Origin: Glandiceps talaboti
Taxonomy: Eukaryota > Hemichordata > Enteropneusta > Spengelidae
DNA: 64,000 nt
Assembly (NCBI RefSeq): GCF_964340395.1
Contig: NC_135563.1
Location: 20,013,151 to 20,077,150 of the forward strand
Direction of reading: 5' to 3'
Of the stretch, positions 52,901 to 64,000 are shown in pieces; within the stretch, counting starts at the first letter, position 1; the number at the start of each line of letters is the position of its first letter. A model generated the notes under the pieces. It saw only the letters and a program-made list of their open reading frames with translations. It did not search any database and was not told the DNA's origin. Both the position numbers and the translations under genes were made by a program.

Positions 52901-55900
52901 TACCTTCAGGAGTAATCGTCACCGCCTGACACGCATTTTAGATTGAAAAAAAAATCGAAATATGGATCAAACACTATCTTTTAGTTGTTGGTAATGTCAA
53001 TGGAGGTGATCACGTGACTGCAAAGTGATACGTCAAGGTGTGGTCTTATATTTGTAGTAAGAAAGTACTGTCTTCTCCAATTTATTTTCATCCGTAATTG
53101 TGGGGAATTTTGTAGTAATTTCAACTGATTGTATTCCATTCTACCGTAAGACTTTTATCTTTGTAATAGTAGTTCAGTAGCAGTTGGAGTGAACGAATGA
53201 CAAGGTGGAATCTAACACTAGCTAGGGACATCCTGCTGAAATTCTGTTAATTTTGATTATAGCATTGAAAGGTATTTGATGATCCTCTGGCAATGAAAGA
53301 TGACGAACAAACCAAATGCAATTTAGCTGTGTGACATTTCCTCCTGTTCATGAAAGTCATTTTGTAGGGCGCCAAAGTAGTTATGACGTGAATCGTAAAA
53401 TAGTGGCTCTGCTTCTGTAGTGTTGTTTTAAGGTGCGCATTAGGAGAATTTACAACTACACAGCCGACTTATATGTGTACTCTAGATTTGGGTTCATCCC
53501 GTTGCTTTGATCATGACTTACGATGTGCTATAAGAGTAGAGAGGCAATAAGAAAGATTACCTTTATTGCTAAAACGACATGACAAATTTTACAGCCAAAA
53601 TGCGGAGGGAACTCATCAAATGCAGGCACGCGGCACAATCAAATAGAGTAGGCAGACTCTTGATAAGTGCAAGTGATAAGAGTTTGAGCTATGCATAGGG
53701 TTAAATTGAACTAAAAATGATGCTTTGTTATTTGTTTGTCTTGCAGAAATAATAAAATCTTGACAAAGAGATATTATCAAGGAATGAAATAATATGTCTG
53801 AGGAACTCGCACTGCTCTTCCGAAGTTGAATTAATGGATAACTATGTGAGTGCATTTTATCACCATTAAATCGGTAAAAAGCAAAGAGTACTGGAATGCT
53901 GATGGATTAGGACTTCTTCTTTCGTTTTATTGCCAGACGGGGAACACTACTGACGTACTTAGTTACGTCGATATCTCCACCTTGGTGAAAGATGTGTTCG
54001 CTGACGAGCAATGAGCGTCTCGTTTTATGATTATCGGTATATGAAACCTCAATTGATCGTTTAAATTCGGTTTATGTTCGAAACATTGGTACGAAAAAAA
54101 AAATATATATCCATCAATATAAATTGCCTTGTCTCACTCTATAATATTTTTACAGGGAAGGTTAATCTAACGCATGCATCAAAAGTTATTGCTTCCACCT
54201 CTTCACAGTTACAAGGAGGATTTATACGTTGACTTCCAAATTACAGTTCCTAGAGGAATCGATCACAGACTATTTCATTTAAAAACTTGCAAATAAAATC
54301 TTATTCGTGATCCATTTTATTTCTATGGTAACATGCTTTGTGAGATAGGTTAGCAATGTATACGAATCCCCACTGGGCACCGCTGAAATGAAGGATATAC
54401 TAGAAAACTAGATTTCGTTCTTAACTTGAAATTTCCTGCGATGTGCCAAGACATTTGCTTTTGAGGTTTATTATACGTGTGTAATTTACTCCAAGTCTAC
54501 GGTGATCGATCCAACCACTTATATAAAAGAGTATGACAACATCGCATCCGTCAGAGCTATAATTGATAATGTTAACACATGGCACGCATTTAAACTACTT
54601 TTTGCATGTGTGACGTCGGTGTTCTCATCAATTATTATTCAAAGCACTTAGACTTTTCGGGCTTTAGTATGTATACGCGACTCGTTGCTTGAAGCTCCTG
54701 ACAGTTGTTGACCGGAATAGTGATATGATTTGTGAGTGTGGAATTAGTGCACATGTGCATATGGTTGTAAATAATAATAATAAAGGGGTTTGGTAGATTG
54801 TTGCATGAATAAGGCATAACATAATTGCATTCGGAACAAGTTTTTCATGAATAAGAAATGCGGCGAGATTGACAGCAGAGCATGCGATACTATTGCATCT
54901 TTTATTTAATGTATTTACGCCCTTGTTTTATTGATTCGCTCTAACATATGAACGTAAAGTATATACTCTCGTGTGAAAATTTCAAGACTTCGTATCACAT
55001 GACACATAATACTGCCTCGTTTTACGTCAAACCGGTAATTAATCATCATACTAAAACTGCCCCAATGTTATATTCTTGCAAACATACAGTACAGATCCGC
55101 ACACAGATGTTACAAACACAATTTCTTGCAATATATTCCGGACTTTTTATCCCATACACTACACATTCTCACACTAAGACTGTATATCTATTCATTTATC
55201 AGGCAAAAAACTGTCTTTCTGTCACTAAAACCTGTTAAGAGGGTAATCAATCTTCGGATTGGTCGTCAGGTATGTAAAGATCTCCGACTTCGGAATATTG
55301 ACTTAAAAGACTAAATAACATGTTACCATACTTACGAACACTCTTCTATGCTACTAACTATACGTAATGAACTGTTTGATTTCCAACTACTACATCGTTG
55401 CTAACGTAAAACAGTTGATACAATACTCTCATATTCTTGACATTGTATCATTTGTTATTATTCACCATCCACCATCCATCATAATACATACTCTAAGCAC
55501 TGATTTCAACAGCTGTCTTGTAGATCTCAGGCACAGAGAGACATGACCTCTACATGAATCAAAACGCAGTTCTGACACAACTTGGAAACAGATATTTCTT
55601 TTAAGGAATGTAGCGGAAACTTTGTAACCGTGACCGAGTTGAGTTTTTTTTCGTAAACAGGATGTCATCTGTGAAGGGTGCCGCGACCTGACGACCCATG
55701 TATATTCTGCCGAGTTTAGCAGACGTATATGTCTTATCTTATAGGCCATGCATCTTTTTCGTACTTTGTGCTTTCGTATTAAATAAGGTTAATATGTTAT
55801 ACGTGGTTTCTAAGACATGGAATGGAGACAAATTATACAAACATTCTTAAGGCGATGTCAGTGAATATTCATGGTGGTATAGGCTTATACCTTGCATGGT

Positions 55901-57184
55901 AAGATCTCAGAAAACCAGTACAATTTGTGTCTGAGGTGAGATTAAGCTATGTCATACACATCCTTAGAAACTTGGATAATCTGATGTAACTTTCAGGCTC
56001 TTAATAGTAAAGGCCAGTGCCTTTTTATTCTTTGAAATATCAGGTGTTCAATACTTTTAATCTTGGAGAAACACAAAGAATCAAAAGGGTGCAATGCGTC
56101 GTACAGTTGAGTCTGAATAAAAGATTGAATCAACCTCCATATAAGGAAGTTCAACTGATCGGATCACACCTTTGTACTTGCGGCGATTACGCCAAACAAA
56201 GATATAAAATAATCGTGCGACACGATGTGTTCACATTTTGTCATTGAAAATGGTTTTGCAGTTGCCGGCATTTGTGTCTAGATCTGGTGAAGGTGTGAAG
56301 GAGCCAGACTTCACACCTATCCCAAGGGAAAAAACCCGCTTCCTCCTGTACTATAGTGTGGCTTGCCACTAATTTACCAGATTTTCTAACTAAATCAGAC
56401 ACTTTGACGTGTGAACAAACTGACACTCTACTTATCAAGTCGGTATAATCTTGTGAATGCCGGACATCTGCACAAATAAAACAGTTCAGCATTAGTAGCT
56501 AATTCCCTCCTTGACAAATGCATCCAAGGTAATCCTTTCTGACATGTAGAAAAAGAAACGACGATTTTCTGCTCTTTTTTGTGAATAAAATAAAGCTGTT
56601 TTCGACTGCCCTAGGTTTGAAATATAAAGTGTATTAACCATCGATGTAATGTAAAGCTAGGATTTAGCAACGTGTCAGTATTACGTAAATATGAAAATCT
56701 CTAATCTGTTTGTGGATATTTTATATTGTTTAAAATATTTTACCTAAAAGGCGCAATCATTTAACTTTTAGACAATGGCACCTTGAATCTTTCAGAATCT
56801 ACGTGCATAAAAACGGAACAAAAAGTTCGAGCTGTATCCCACTTTGGTTTTTCCACTTAAACAGCGGAAGCGCTCACTTTACCTTAAATGTATAGCGCGC
56901 TTGAAATATGAAGCTCACTTCGAAGTGTAGTGGTAAATATACGTAGGTACATGTAATGTTGCACACCGTGACACTCGGAGATGGGTTCAACTCCGTACAC
57001 ACGTAACAAGTACTTGTGCCAGAAATGACAAATTGATTAATTTTCCTTGTATTACCTTTATACATGGTCAACGAATAAGCGACTGTCGATCTGTGTCGTT
57101 CATGAACAGTCTATATCTATAAGTACCAACGTCTAAACACATACATTTGTTTGTATTGTAATATTTCTTATGTGCAAAAAATCA
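49925..57184. other. Unannotated DNA
   Basis: About 7 kb with no recognisable gene. Open frames of 60-115 codons occur on both strands (for example 51750-52097 plus and 55462-55749 minus) without domain signatures. Minor texture: a C-run near 51418-51429 after CCCCCTCCCCTCC, a short (GGAT)n at about 50601-50632, and TCACGTGA at 51187 and 53010. Confidence 0.45.
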
Positions 57185-57218
57185 TGTATGTATGTATGTA
57201 TGTATGTATGTATGTGTG

Positions 57219-57250
<32 letters not shown>

Positions 57251-57335
57251 TGCGTACGTACGTATGTATGTATGCATGCATGCATGCATGCATGCATGCA
57301 TGTATGTATGTATGTATGTATGTATGCATGTATGC

Positions 57336-57368
<33 letters not shown>

Positions 57369-57429
57369 TGTATGTATGTATGTATGTATGTATGTATGTA
57401 TGTATGTATGTATGTATGTATGTATGTAT
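57185..57429. repeat. Compound TGTA/TG/TGCG/TGCA tetranucleotide array
   Basis: The blocks run TGTA, TG, CGTG, CGTA, TGCA, TGTA, TG, TATA and TGTA. Long frames on both strands are repeat products. It is the third array in this window where a 4-bp register is kept while the unit switches. Confidence 0.97.
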
Positions 57430-57967
57430 AAAGTGGCAAGCTGTTTGTGATTTCAATAATTATCTTCACAAGTAAAAAACATCGACGATTAGGTAACATC
57501 TGTGACGATGTTTGCTTAGTTCCAGCGTACATCTGTGTTCACAAGCAGTTTGCATCATATAAATCCCTCTTGACTTGAATCTTTTCTGGTGTCTCATCGT
57601 GATTAACGAGCTTGTTAAACGAGATTGCTCCAATCTTCCAAACATAAAGTGTTGTTACAAGGAATTAAAAGAAAGTCCAGATGAGATCGTGATAAAATAT
57701 GACGTGTCAAAAGCAAGGTAAATCACGACACGGTCACTTTTACTTATTGATATAACTAGACTTGATTAATGTTATGTACAGGTACATGTTGTCGATGTAT
57801 TTGATGTGACTCAAATGAAAGATATGGAGTGTTTTAATTAGCCACATGGGGATATTTGTCAACCTGTGTTATATCTATATACATGTACAAGAACATGTGG
57901 AATTGAAGAAAGAAAAAGAACTGGTCATGATTAAACTTGGTCAGTTATCTCTTTCTCGAAGCGTTAC

Positions 57968-57969
<2 letters not shown>
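57430..57969. other. Unannotated DNA
   Basis: Nothing recognisable is seen. Confidence 0.4.
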
Positions 57970-58013
<44 letters not shown>

Positions 58014-58107
58014 CCCTCCCTCCCTCCGTCCATCCGTCCGTCTGTCTGTCTGTAAGTCAGTCAGTCTGCCTGCCTGCCTGTCTGTCTGTCTGTCTGTCTG
58101 TCTCGCT

Positions 58108-58168
<61 letters not shown>
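57970..58168. repeat. (AC)n-(CTCC)n-(TCTG)n-(CT)n compound microsatellite
   Basis: An AC run (to 58010) is followed by CTCC/GTCC units, TCTG and CTGC units, a C run, and a long (CT)n from about 58117. The plus strand is almost free of G and A after 58010, so it is a potential triplex-forming polypyrimidine tract. Confidence 0.96.
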
Positions 58169-58170
<2 letters not shown>

Positions 58171-58456
58171 CGAAATTCATCAATCCTCATAGTGTAACAG
58201 AAAATGCTCCATGGATAATTACTAACTATAATCAATGTGATATTAAATTTTAAAATAGATCATATCTGACACCACTTTCATAGCATGAATGGCATAAATT
58301 CTTTGAAACATTCAAACATCTTTACCAAATCGTAATCTTTCTAAATGAGCCCTGCATGTAAAGATATGGCAAGATACTATTTTCAAAGATAAGAGGCGCC
58401 AAATATAAAACAAAGTTTTTGTCTTTGTGTGATTTTCGGTCTACTGACGTATGTCA
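58169..58456. other. Unannotated spacer
   Basis: Unique AT-rich sequence between the polypyrimidine tract and the 39-bp minisatellite. Confidence 0.4.
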
Positions 58457-60440
58457 AGAAATAGCAAAATGATGTTGTGGCACGTTGACATCGTGCAATA
58501 TCTACAAAATAATGTTGAGATACTTAGACATCGAGAAATATCAGCAAATGTTGGTGTTACACTTAGAAATCGCGAAATATCTGCAAATGTTGGTGGTACA
58601 CTTAGACATCGAGAAATATCTGCAAATGTTGGTGTTACACTTACACACCCAGAAATATCTGCAAATGTTGGTGTTACACTTAGACACCGAGAAATATCTG
58701 CAAATGTTGGTGTTACACTTAGACACCCAGAAATATCTGCAAATGTTGGTGTTACACTTAGACACCCAGAAATATCTGCAAATGTTGGTGTTACACTTAC
58801 ACACCCAGAAATATCTGCAAATGTTGGTGTTACACTTAGACACCGAGAAATATCTGCAAATGTTGGTGTTACACTTAGACACCCAGAAATATCTGCAAAT
58901 GTTGGTGGTACACTTACACACCCAGAAATATCTGCAAATGTTGGTGTTACACTTAGACACCCAGAAATATCTGCAAATGTTGGTGTTACACTTACACACC
59001 CAGAAATATCTGCAAATGTTGGTGGTACACTTCGACATCGAGAAATATCAGCAAATGTTGGTGTTACACTTAGACATCGAGACATATCAGCAAATGTTGG
59101 TGTTACACTCAGACACCCAGAAATATCTGCAAATGTTGGTGTTACACTTAGACACTGAGAAATATCTGCAAATGTTGGTGTTACACTTAGACACCGAGAA
59201 ATATCTGCAAATGTTGGTGTTACACTTCGACATCGAGAAATATCTGCAAATGTTGGTGTTACACTTAGACACCCAGAAATATCTGCAAATGTTGGTGGTA
59301 CACTTAGACACCCAGAAATATCTGCAAATGTTGGTGTTACACTTAGACATCGAGAAATATCAGCAAATGTTGGTGTTACACTTAGACACCGAGAAATATC
59401 TGCAAATGTTGGTATTACATTTAGACACCCAGAAATATCTGCAAATGTTGGTGGTACACTTCGACATCGAGAAATATCAGCAAATGTTGGTGTTACACTT
59501 AGACATCGAGACATATCAGCAAATGTTGGTGTTACACTCAGACATCGAGAAATATCTGCAAATGTTGGTGGTACACTCAGACATTGAGAAATAGCTGCAA
59601 ATGTTGGTGGTACACTTAGACACCCAGAAATATCTGCAAATGTTGGTGTTACACTCAGACATCGAGAAATATCTGCAAATGTTGGTGTTACACTCAGACA
59701 TCGAGAAATATCTGCAAATGTTGGTGGTACACTCAGACATTGAGAAATAGCTGCAAATGTTGGTGGTACACTTCGACATCGAGAAATATCAGCAAATGTT
59801 GGTGTTACACTTAGACATCGAGAAATATCAGCAAATGTTGGTGTTACACTTAGGCACCGAGAAATATCTGCAAATGTTGGTGTTACACTCAGACATCGAG
59901 AAATATCTGCAAATGTTGGTGGTACACTCAGACACCCAGAAATATCTGCAAATGTTGGTGGTACACTTAGACACTGAGAAATATCTGCAAATGTTGGTGT
60001 TACACTCAGACATTGAGAAATAGCTGCAAATGTTGGTGGTACACTTAGACATCGAGAAATATCTGCAAATGTTGGTGGTACACTTCGACACCGAGAAATA
60101 TCTGCAAATGTTGGTGGTACACTTCGACACCGAGAAATAGGTGCATGGTGGTGTTACATTTAGACATCGAAAAATAGGTGCAAATGTTGTTGCTACACTC
60201 AGACATTGAGAAAAACGAATGTAGCAATTATTGATATAGAACTTCAACATCGAGTAAAAGCAAATGTTGACGTGGCACTTATTCGACAACGAGAACTTTA
60301 GAAATCTTGGTGTGGTACTTAGACATTGAGATATTGCAAATGTCAATGTTGCACTTAGACATCGAGAAAAAACAAATGGCGATGCTGCACTCAGAAATGG
60401 AGAAATAGCAAATGTTGGTGTTGCACTTAGACATGAGAAT
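58457..60440. repeat. 39-bp minisatellite, about 50 units
   Basis: Each unit carries GCAAATGTTGGTG, TACACT and AGACA-C/T-CxxGAAATA. Because 39 is a multiple of three and the consensus has few stops, several frames stay open: up to 369 codons on the plus strand (58485-59594) and 357 on the minus strand (58441-59514), each a 13-residue periodic peptide. No single frame survives the whole array; copies with ACTGAG or AATAGC introduce stops. Both ends are degenerate and the centre is homogeneous, as expected from unequal crossing-over. Higher-order periods of 429, 156 and 273 bp (11, 4 and 7 units) are visible. I treat it as non-coding, with modest uncertainty. Confidence 0.93.
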
Positions 60441-62370
60441 TATGACACGAACGGTTTGCCAATATCAAAATGTACCATAAAGTACGTCAACAGCCACATA
60501 TGTAGTCAGTTGGATTTTTAAAATTTGTTTGAGTTAATAAAATAACTAAATGTCGTTTTTACAGTTTGTTATTTGCATTTTTTGTTATTTAAGTTACTAG
60601 TATTTGCGTGTTATTTATTTACAGAAACAGTAAGTATAATGATAATCGAGTTAGACGACTTAACCTACATCAGAATGGCTTACTTTTTCGAGGGCGACGG
60701 ACCTGTCTATTGCTGTGTACTGTAGAATTGATGTTAGCATCTATTTTTCACTTTATGGTTGGTTTATCTTTATTTCTAGTCCATCAGAATGTCGCGTTTT
60801 TGGTAATGCAAGTAATGTACAAAGAGTACCTAGCATTTTTTATTTCGATGTCATTTCACGGTTTGTCCAGTGCTTGCTACCGCCTGCTTCCGAACTATAG
60901 CATCATGACGTGACTCGGATAATTGCGTAACTATGGACAACCAAAATGTCTCATTTAATAAGCGAACAAATACATCTAGATTACGCTGGTACAAGTACGG
61001 TGACAACGAATTGGAATCAAACTTAAAACTTTATATTCAGGGATTAAATGAATCAAAAAGTTGTACATACTACGGAAAAAACATGTTACGCTTAACTAAT
61101 GATGTGTACTTGTGCTTGTAGGCTTACAAACATGTAAATCCTTGCTTTGATAGATGGTTTGGAGGCCTGGGGATGTCCAACAAGTGTACACGACTCGTCC
61201 TCTGGGCTGTTTTTATTGGCCCATTGACATGGAGAGTGTGAATGTGATTACCAATAACAGATGAAATGACAAGAGATAAATTGGCCTCTAATCGTAAATC
61301 ATGACACAATCTTAATGAAAGATATATCTGACGATCTCAACGGTGCAATTTATAGTAATTGTGTCATCAAAATGTGACAATTATGAAAGCTTTTTACGAA
61401 CTAATCTGTAGAGAACCGTAACAATGTTTGGAAGATACGTGGTATGTCAAGGAAGGAAGAACCTGTGGACACACTAAAATAATGCATGTACCTGTACTGT
61501 TTAACGAAGTATCTTTCAAACAATAACGTTTCGATCGTACGAAAATATGCTCAAAACCCATTTCAAACTTTGAAACAGCGAATCGATTTCCCATAAGATT
61601 CTGCCGTGCGGCGAAATTGTTACTGCGGCGGACAAAATGATAGCATCATTAGAGTAATAGGTAGCAATTTTTAGACCGGCGGAAATGAAAGAAGTAAAAT
61701 CCGGTGTTGATGGGTAGGCTGACAAGAAACGATGCAAACAGCCGCGATATCCCTTCATTGCAAAAACGTGTTGAAAGTCCGGCTCTATGAATTACGACAG
61801 GGATGATATTGCGACATGCGGACGATGTAATATCATTAACTCACAGGCATACACGAGACAGATTTAAAACAGTAGATATTGAACTATGATTGAGTTTTAT
61901 ATTACAACTGTTGAATTTTACTTTTTATAGGCTCGAAATGCAATGACAATTTCATCCAAACGAGTGCACATGCGTTGCCATGTAGTATGAGAGATTGTGT
62001 TTGGATTTGGACAGGGACAGTGTATCTACAAGGAACCAAATTGCCAATAGTTCGAACTATCCAGGTAAATATTTTGTCAACGAAATTCTGACGTGCTGAC
62101 CCTCATTATGAACAGAGTAAGAACACACATCTGTATGCTGTGGTATTAAACTTGCCCTTGGGTGGATATATCGTCATAATTACTTGTTGTCATAGCAACA
62201 AAGAGCCTAGTTTCAATAAATACATTTCCGCCTCTTTCTTGCCCTAAAACACATGCATTATAGTAAGAGCGACCCCAGGCCAATAATAGTCATACTACTT
62301 CACATGTTTTAATAACACACTAAGTAATACCACACGTAGACAGACAGACACGTAGACAGACATACACAGG

Positions 62371-62372
<2 letters not shown>
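60441..62372. other. Unannotated DNA
   Basis: A 101-codon plus-strand frame (60608-60913) is rich in hydrophobic residues but begins and ends without any recognisable motif. No RNA gene or element was found. Confidence 0.42.
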
Positions 62373-62443
<71 letters not shown>

Positions 62444-62450
62444 GTATATA

Positions 62451-62534
<84 letters not shown>

Positions 62535-62548
62535 CATATATATATATT
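62373..62548. repeat. (TA)n-(TG)n-(TA)n microsatellite
   Basis: TA repeats with TATG interruptions lead into a (TG)n run (62503-62531) and a short TA tail. Confidence 0.97.
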
Positions 62549-62644
62549 AGTGGGTGTGATTATATATCATATATATAAATCATATTAATTATGTGTACAC
62601 ATATAGACACTCAATATAGTTATATACATATATGTAGATATAAT

Positions 62645-62694
62645 TGTGTGTGTGTGTGTGTGTGTTTGTTTGTTTGTTTGTTTGTTTGTTTGTT
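62645..62694. repeat. (GT)n-(GTTT)n microsatellite
   Basis: A GT run switches to GTTT units, the complement of the (CAAA)n tracts seen elsewhere in the window. Confidence 0.96.
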
Positions 62695-62915
62695 GGGTTT
62701 CGATCTACGTGTCTCTGTCTGTGCTGACCTCCGTTCGCCAGCATAATATTGCTTCAGGGCTGAAATGTTACGTAGTCTTCCTGATACCAAAACAGCCCGT
62801 GCGACATCACAGGAAATATGTCAGCAACAAAGCAGTATGTTTTGCACAAGACACATCCCATCAAAACCTTTCTTGTGTGTGTGACTAATCGATGAAATAA
62901 ATTACGTATTTGAAG
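62695..62915. other. Unannotated spacer
   Basis: Unique sequence with no recognisable feature. Confidence 0.4.
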
Positions 62916-63130
62916 TACTGTACTGTACTATACTATACTATACTGCACTGTACTGTACTGTACTGTACTGTACTGTACTGCACTGCACTGCACTGCACTG
63001 TACTGTACTGTACTGTACTATACTATACTATACTATACTATACTATACTATACTATACTATACTATACTATACTATACTATACTATACTATACTATACTA
63101 CACTGCACTGCACTGTACTGTACTGTACTG
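62916..63130. repeat. (TACTG)n / (TACTA)n pentanucleotide array
   Basis: About 43 pentamer units keep register while changing in blocks: TACTG, TACTA, TGCAC variants, TACTG, CACTG, TACTG, a long TACTA block, then CACTG and TACTG. A plus-strand open frame through it is a repeat product. Confidence 0.97.
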
Positions 63131-63540
63131 TAATGAAATATTAATGTAATGTAATGTAATGCAACGCAACGTAATGTAATGTATTAATGAGTTGCAATGT
63201 AATGTATTAATGAGATATGGTGTATTGTAATGTAATGTAATGTAATGTAATGTAGTGTAATGTAATGTAATGTAATGTAATGTAATGCAACGCAACGTAA
63301 TGTAATGTATTAATGAGTTGCAATGTAATGTATTAATGAGATATGGTGTATTGTAATGTAATGTAATGTAATGCAACGCAACGTAATGTAATGTATTAAT
63401 GAGATATGGTGTATTGTAATGTAATGTAATGTAATGTAATGTAGTGTAATGTATTAATGAAATATGATGTAACGTAATGTAATGTAATGTAATGTAATGT
63501 AATATAATGTAACGTAACGTAACGTAATGTAAGGTAATGC
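63131..63540. repeat. (TAATG)n pentanucleotide array with higher-order units
   Basis: TAATG pentamers are punctuated by GCAACGCAACG (63161, 63287, 63373) and TATTAATGAG blocks, and larger segments are repeated. It directly abuts the TACTG array and differs from it by one base per unit. Confidence 0.96.
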
Positions 63541-64000
63541 AGAGCTATGCACATATTTGCGGTTGGTCATATCATAAGTCGTTGATGAAATATTGTTTTT
63601 TCATGCTCATGTAAAAGTAATAAGTTATTCGATTGAACCTTTCTTTGATATTGAAAATAAAACATTTCATCGCAAATTTCTGATCATCAAATAGTCACAA
63701 AAACCGGGGTCTTTGAGATATCAAATTATTCAGTACAGAACAAAAAAAATACAGAGACCTTAAACTAGTCTAAGTTACATACAACGCTCATTACAGATGG
63801 ACATCGTCAATTAGTGAGATTTTACTGCATTGAGAAGAAAACTTCCTTTGCGTTACCATCATGACTCGTATGATGTTAAATTTCATATCAAATTTTATTA
63901 TGTTGACATATAATGTCTTGTCATATATCGGAAGAGATTAGATCGGAACAGATCAGATCACATCAAGTAGATTTTAACCATAGACCATGGAGATTACGTC
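63541..64000. other. Unannotated DNA at window end
   Basis: No feature was recognised. A purine-rich stretch with several AGATCAGAT-like phrases occurs near 63930-63965. Confidence 0.4.

Noticed and set aside
58441-59594. Long open frames of 235-369 codons on both strands over the 39-bp array
   Set aside because: They follow automatically from a stop-poor 39-bp unit. They overlap on both strands, stop inside the array, and have no unique N- or C-terminal domain.
58457-60440. CRISPR-like array appearance
   Set aside because: The whole 39-bp unit is repeated with no unique spacers, no cas genes are present, and the rest of the window is animal-like.
60608-60913. Hydrophobic 101-codon plus-strand frame, considered as membrane protein
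   Set aside because: The hydrophobic residues reflect T-rich codons. There is no family signature, and a second frame overlaps it.

Overview
This window looks like AT-rich, gene-poor nuclear DNA of an animal, most likely an invertebrate bilaterian. It has one recognisable protein gene, very many simple-sequence tracts, several minisatellites, and mobile-element debris. There are no operons, Shine-Dalgarno sites or bacterial genes. The lineage cannot be fixed from sequence alone. The gene is alpha2-adrenergic/tyramine-like, a combination known from several invertebrate phyla. The hammerhead ribozyme at 35.5 kb is of the kind carried by animal Penelope-like elements and retrozymes.

Layout. 1-7.7 kb: mostly unannotated AT-rich DNA with three short-motif tracts (2.67, 4.18 and 4.89 kb). 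7769-9196: an apparently intronless class A amine GPCR of 475 codons on the plus strand, followed by a 3' flank with a first AATAAA at 10887. 9.2-18 kb: nothing recognisable. 18-20.6 kb: a tandem repeat of about 150 bp built from two related half-units. 21-28 kb: long (TGTA)n, (GAT)n, (TA)n and mixed tetranucleotide tracts, plus a short hairpin module at 27351. 30.9-36 kb: (ACAT)n, a (CAAT)n tract with a GC-rich hairpin, a palindromic AT repeat at 33.4-33.6 kb, and a retroelement fragment holding a complete type I hammerhead core (35451-35594) between AT tracts. 37.5 kb: a foldback (MITE-like) element. 42 and 43.9 kb: two copies of a 131-bp pyrimidine-rich unit, each ending in (TCTG)n. 45.0-45.4 kb: a minisatellite of about 48 bp. 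48.2-48.6 kb: two identical 70-bp copies of the 27-kb hairpin module between (TA)n tracts. 57.2-58.2 kb: compound microsatellites. 58.46-60.44 kb: a 39-bp minisatellite of about 50 units with higher-order structure. 62.4-63.5 kb: (TA)n/(TG)n and long pentanucleotide arrays.

The receptor is the only feature with a predicted cellular job: sensing a biogenic amine and probably signalling through Gi/o. The strongest non-gene signal is the hammerhead. The related hairpin modules at 27.4, 35.4 and 48.3-48.5 kb suggest one non-autonomous retroelement family that repeatedly sits in AT microsatellites. Most other open frames of 60-170 codons come from simple repeats or are chance open frames with no recognisable protein signature.
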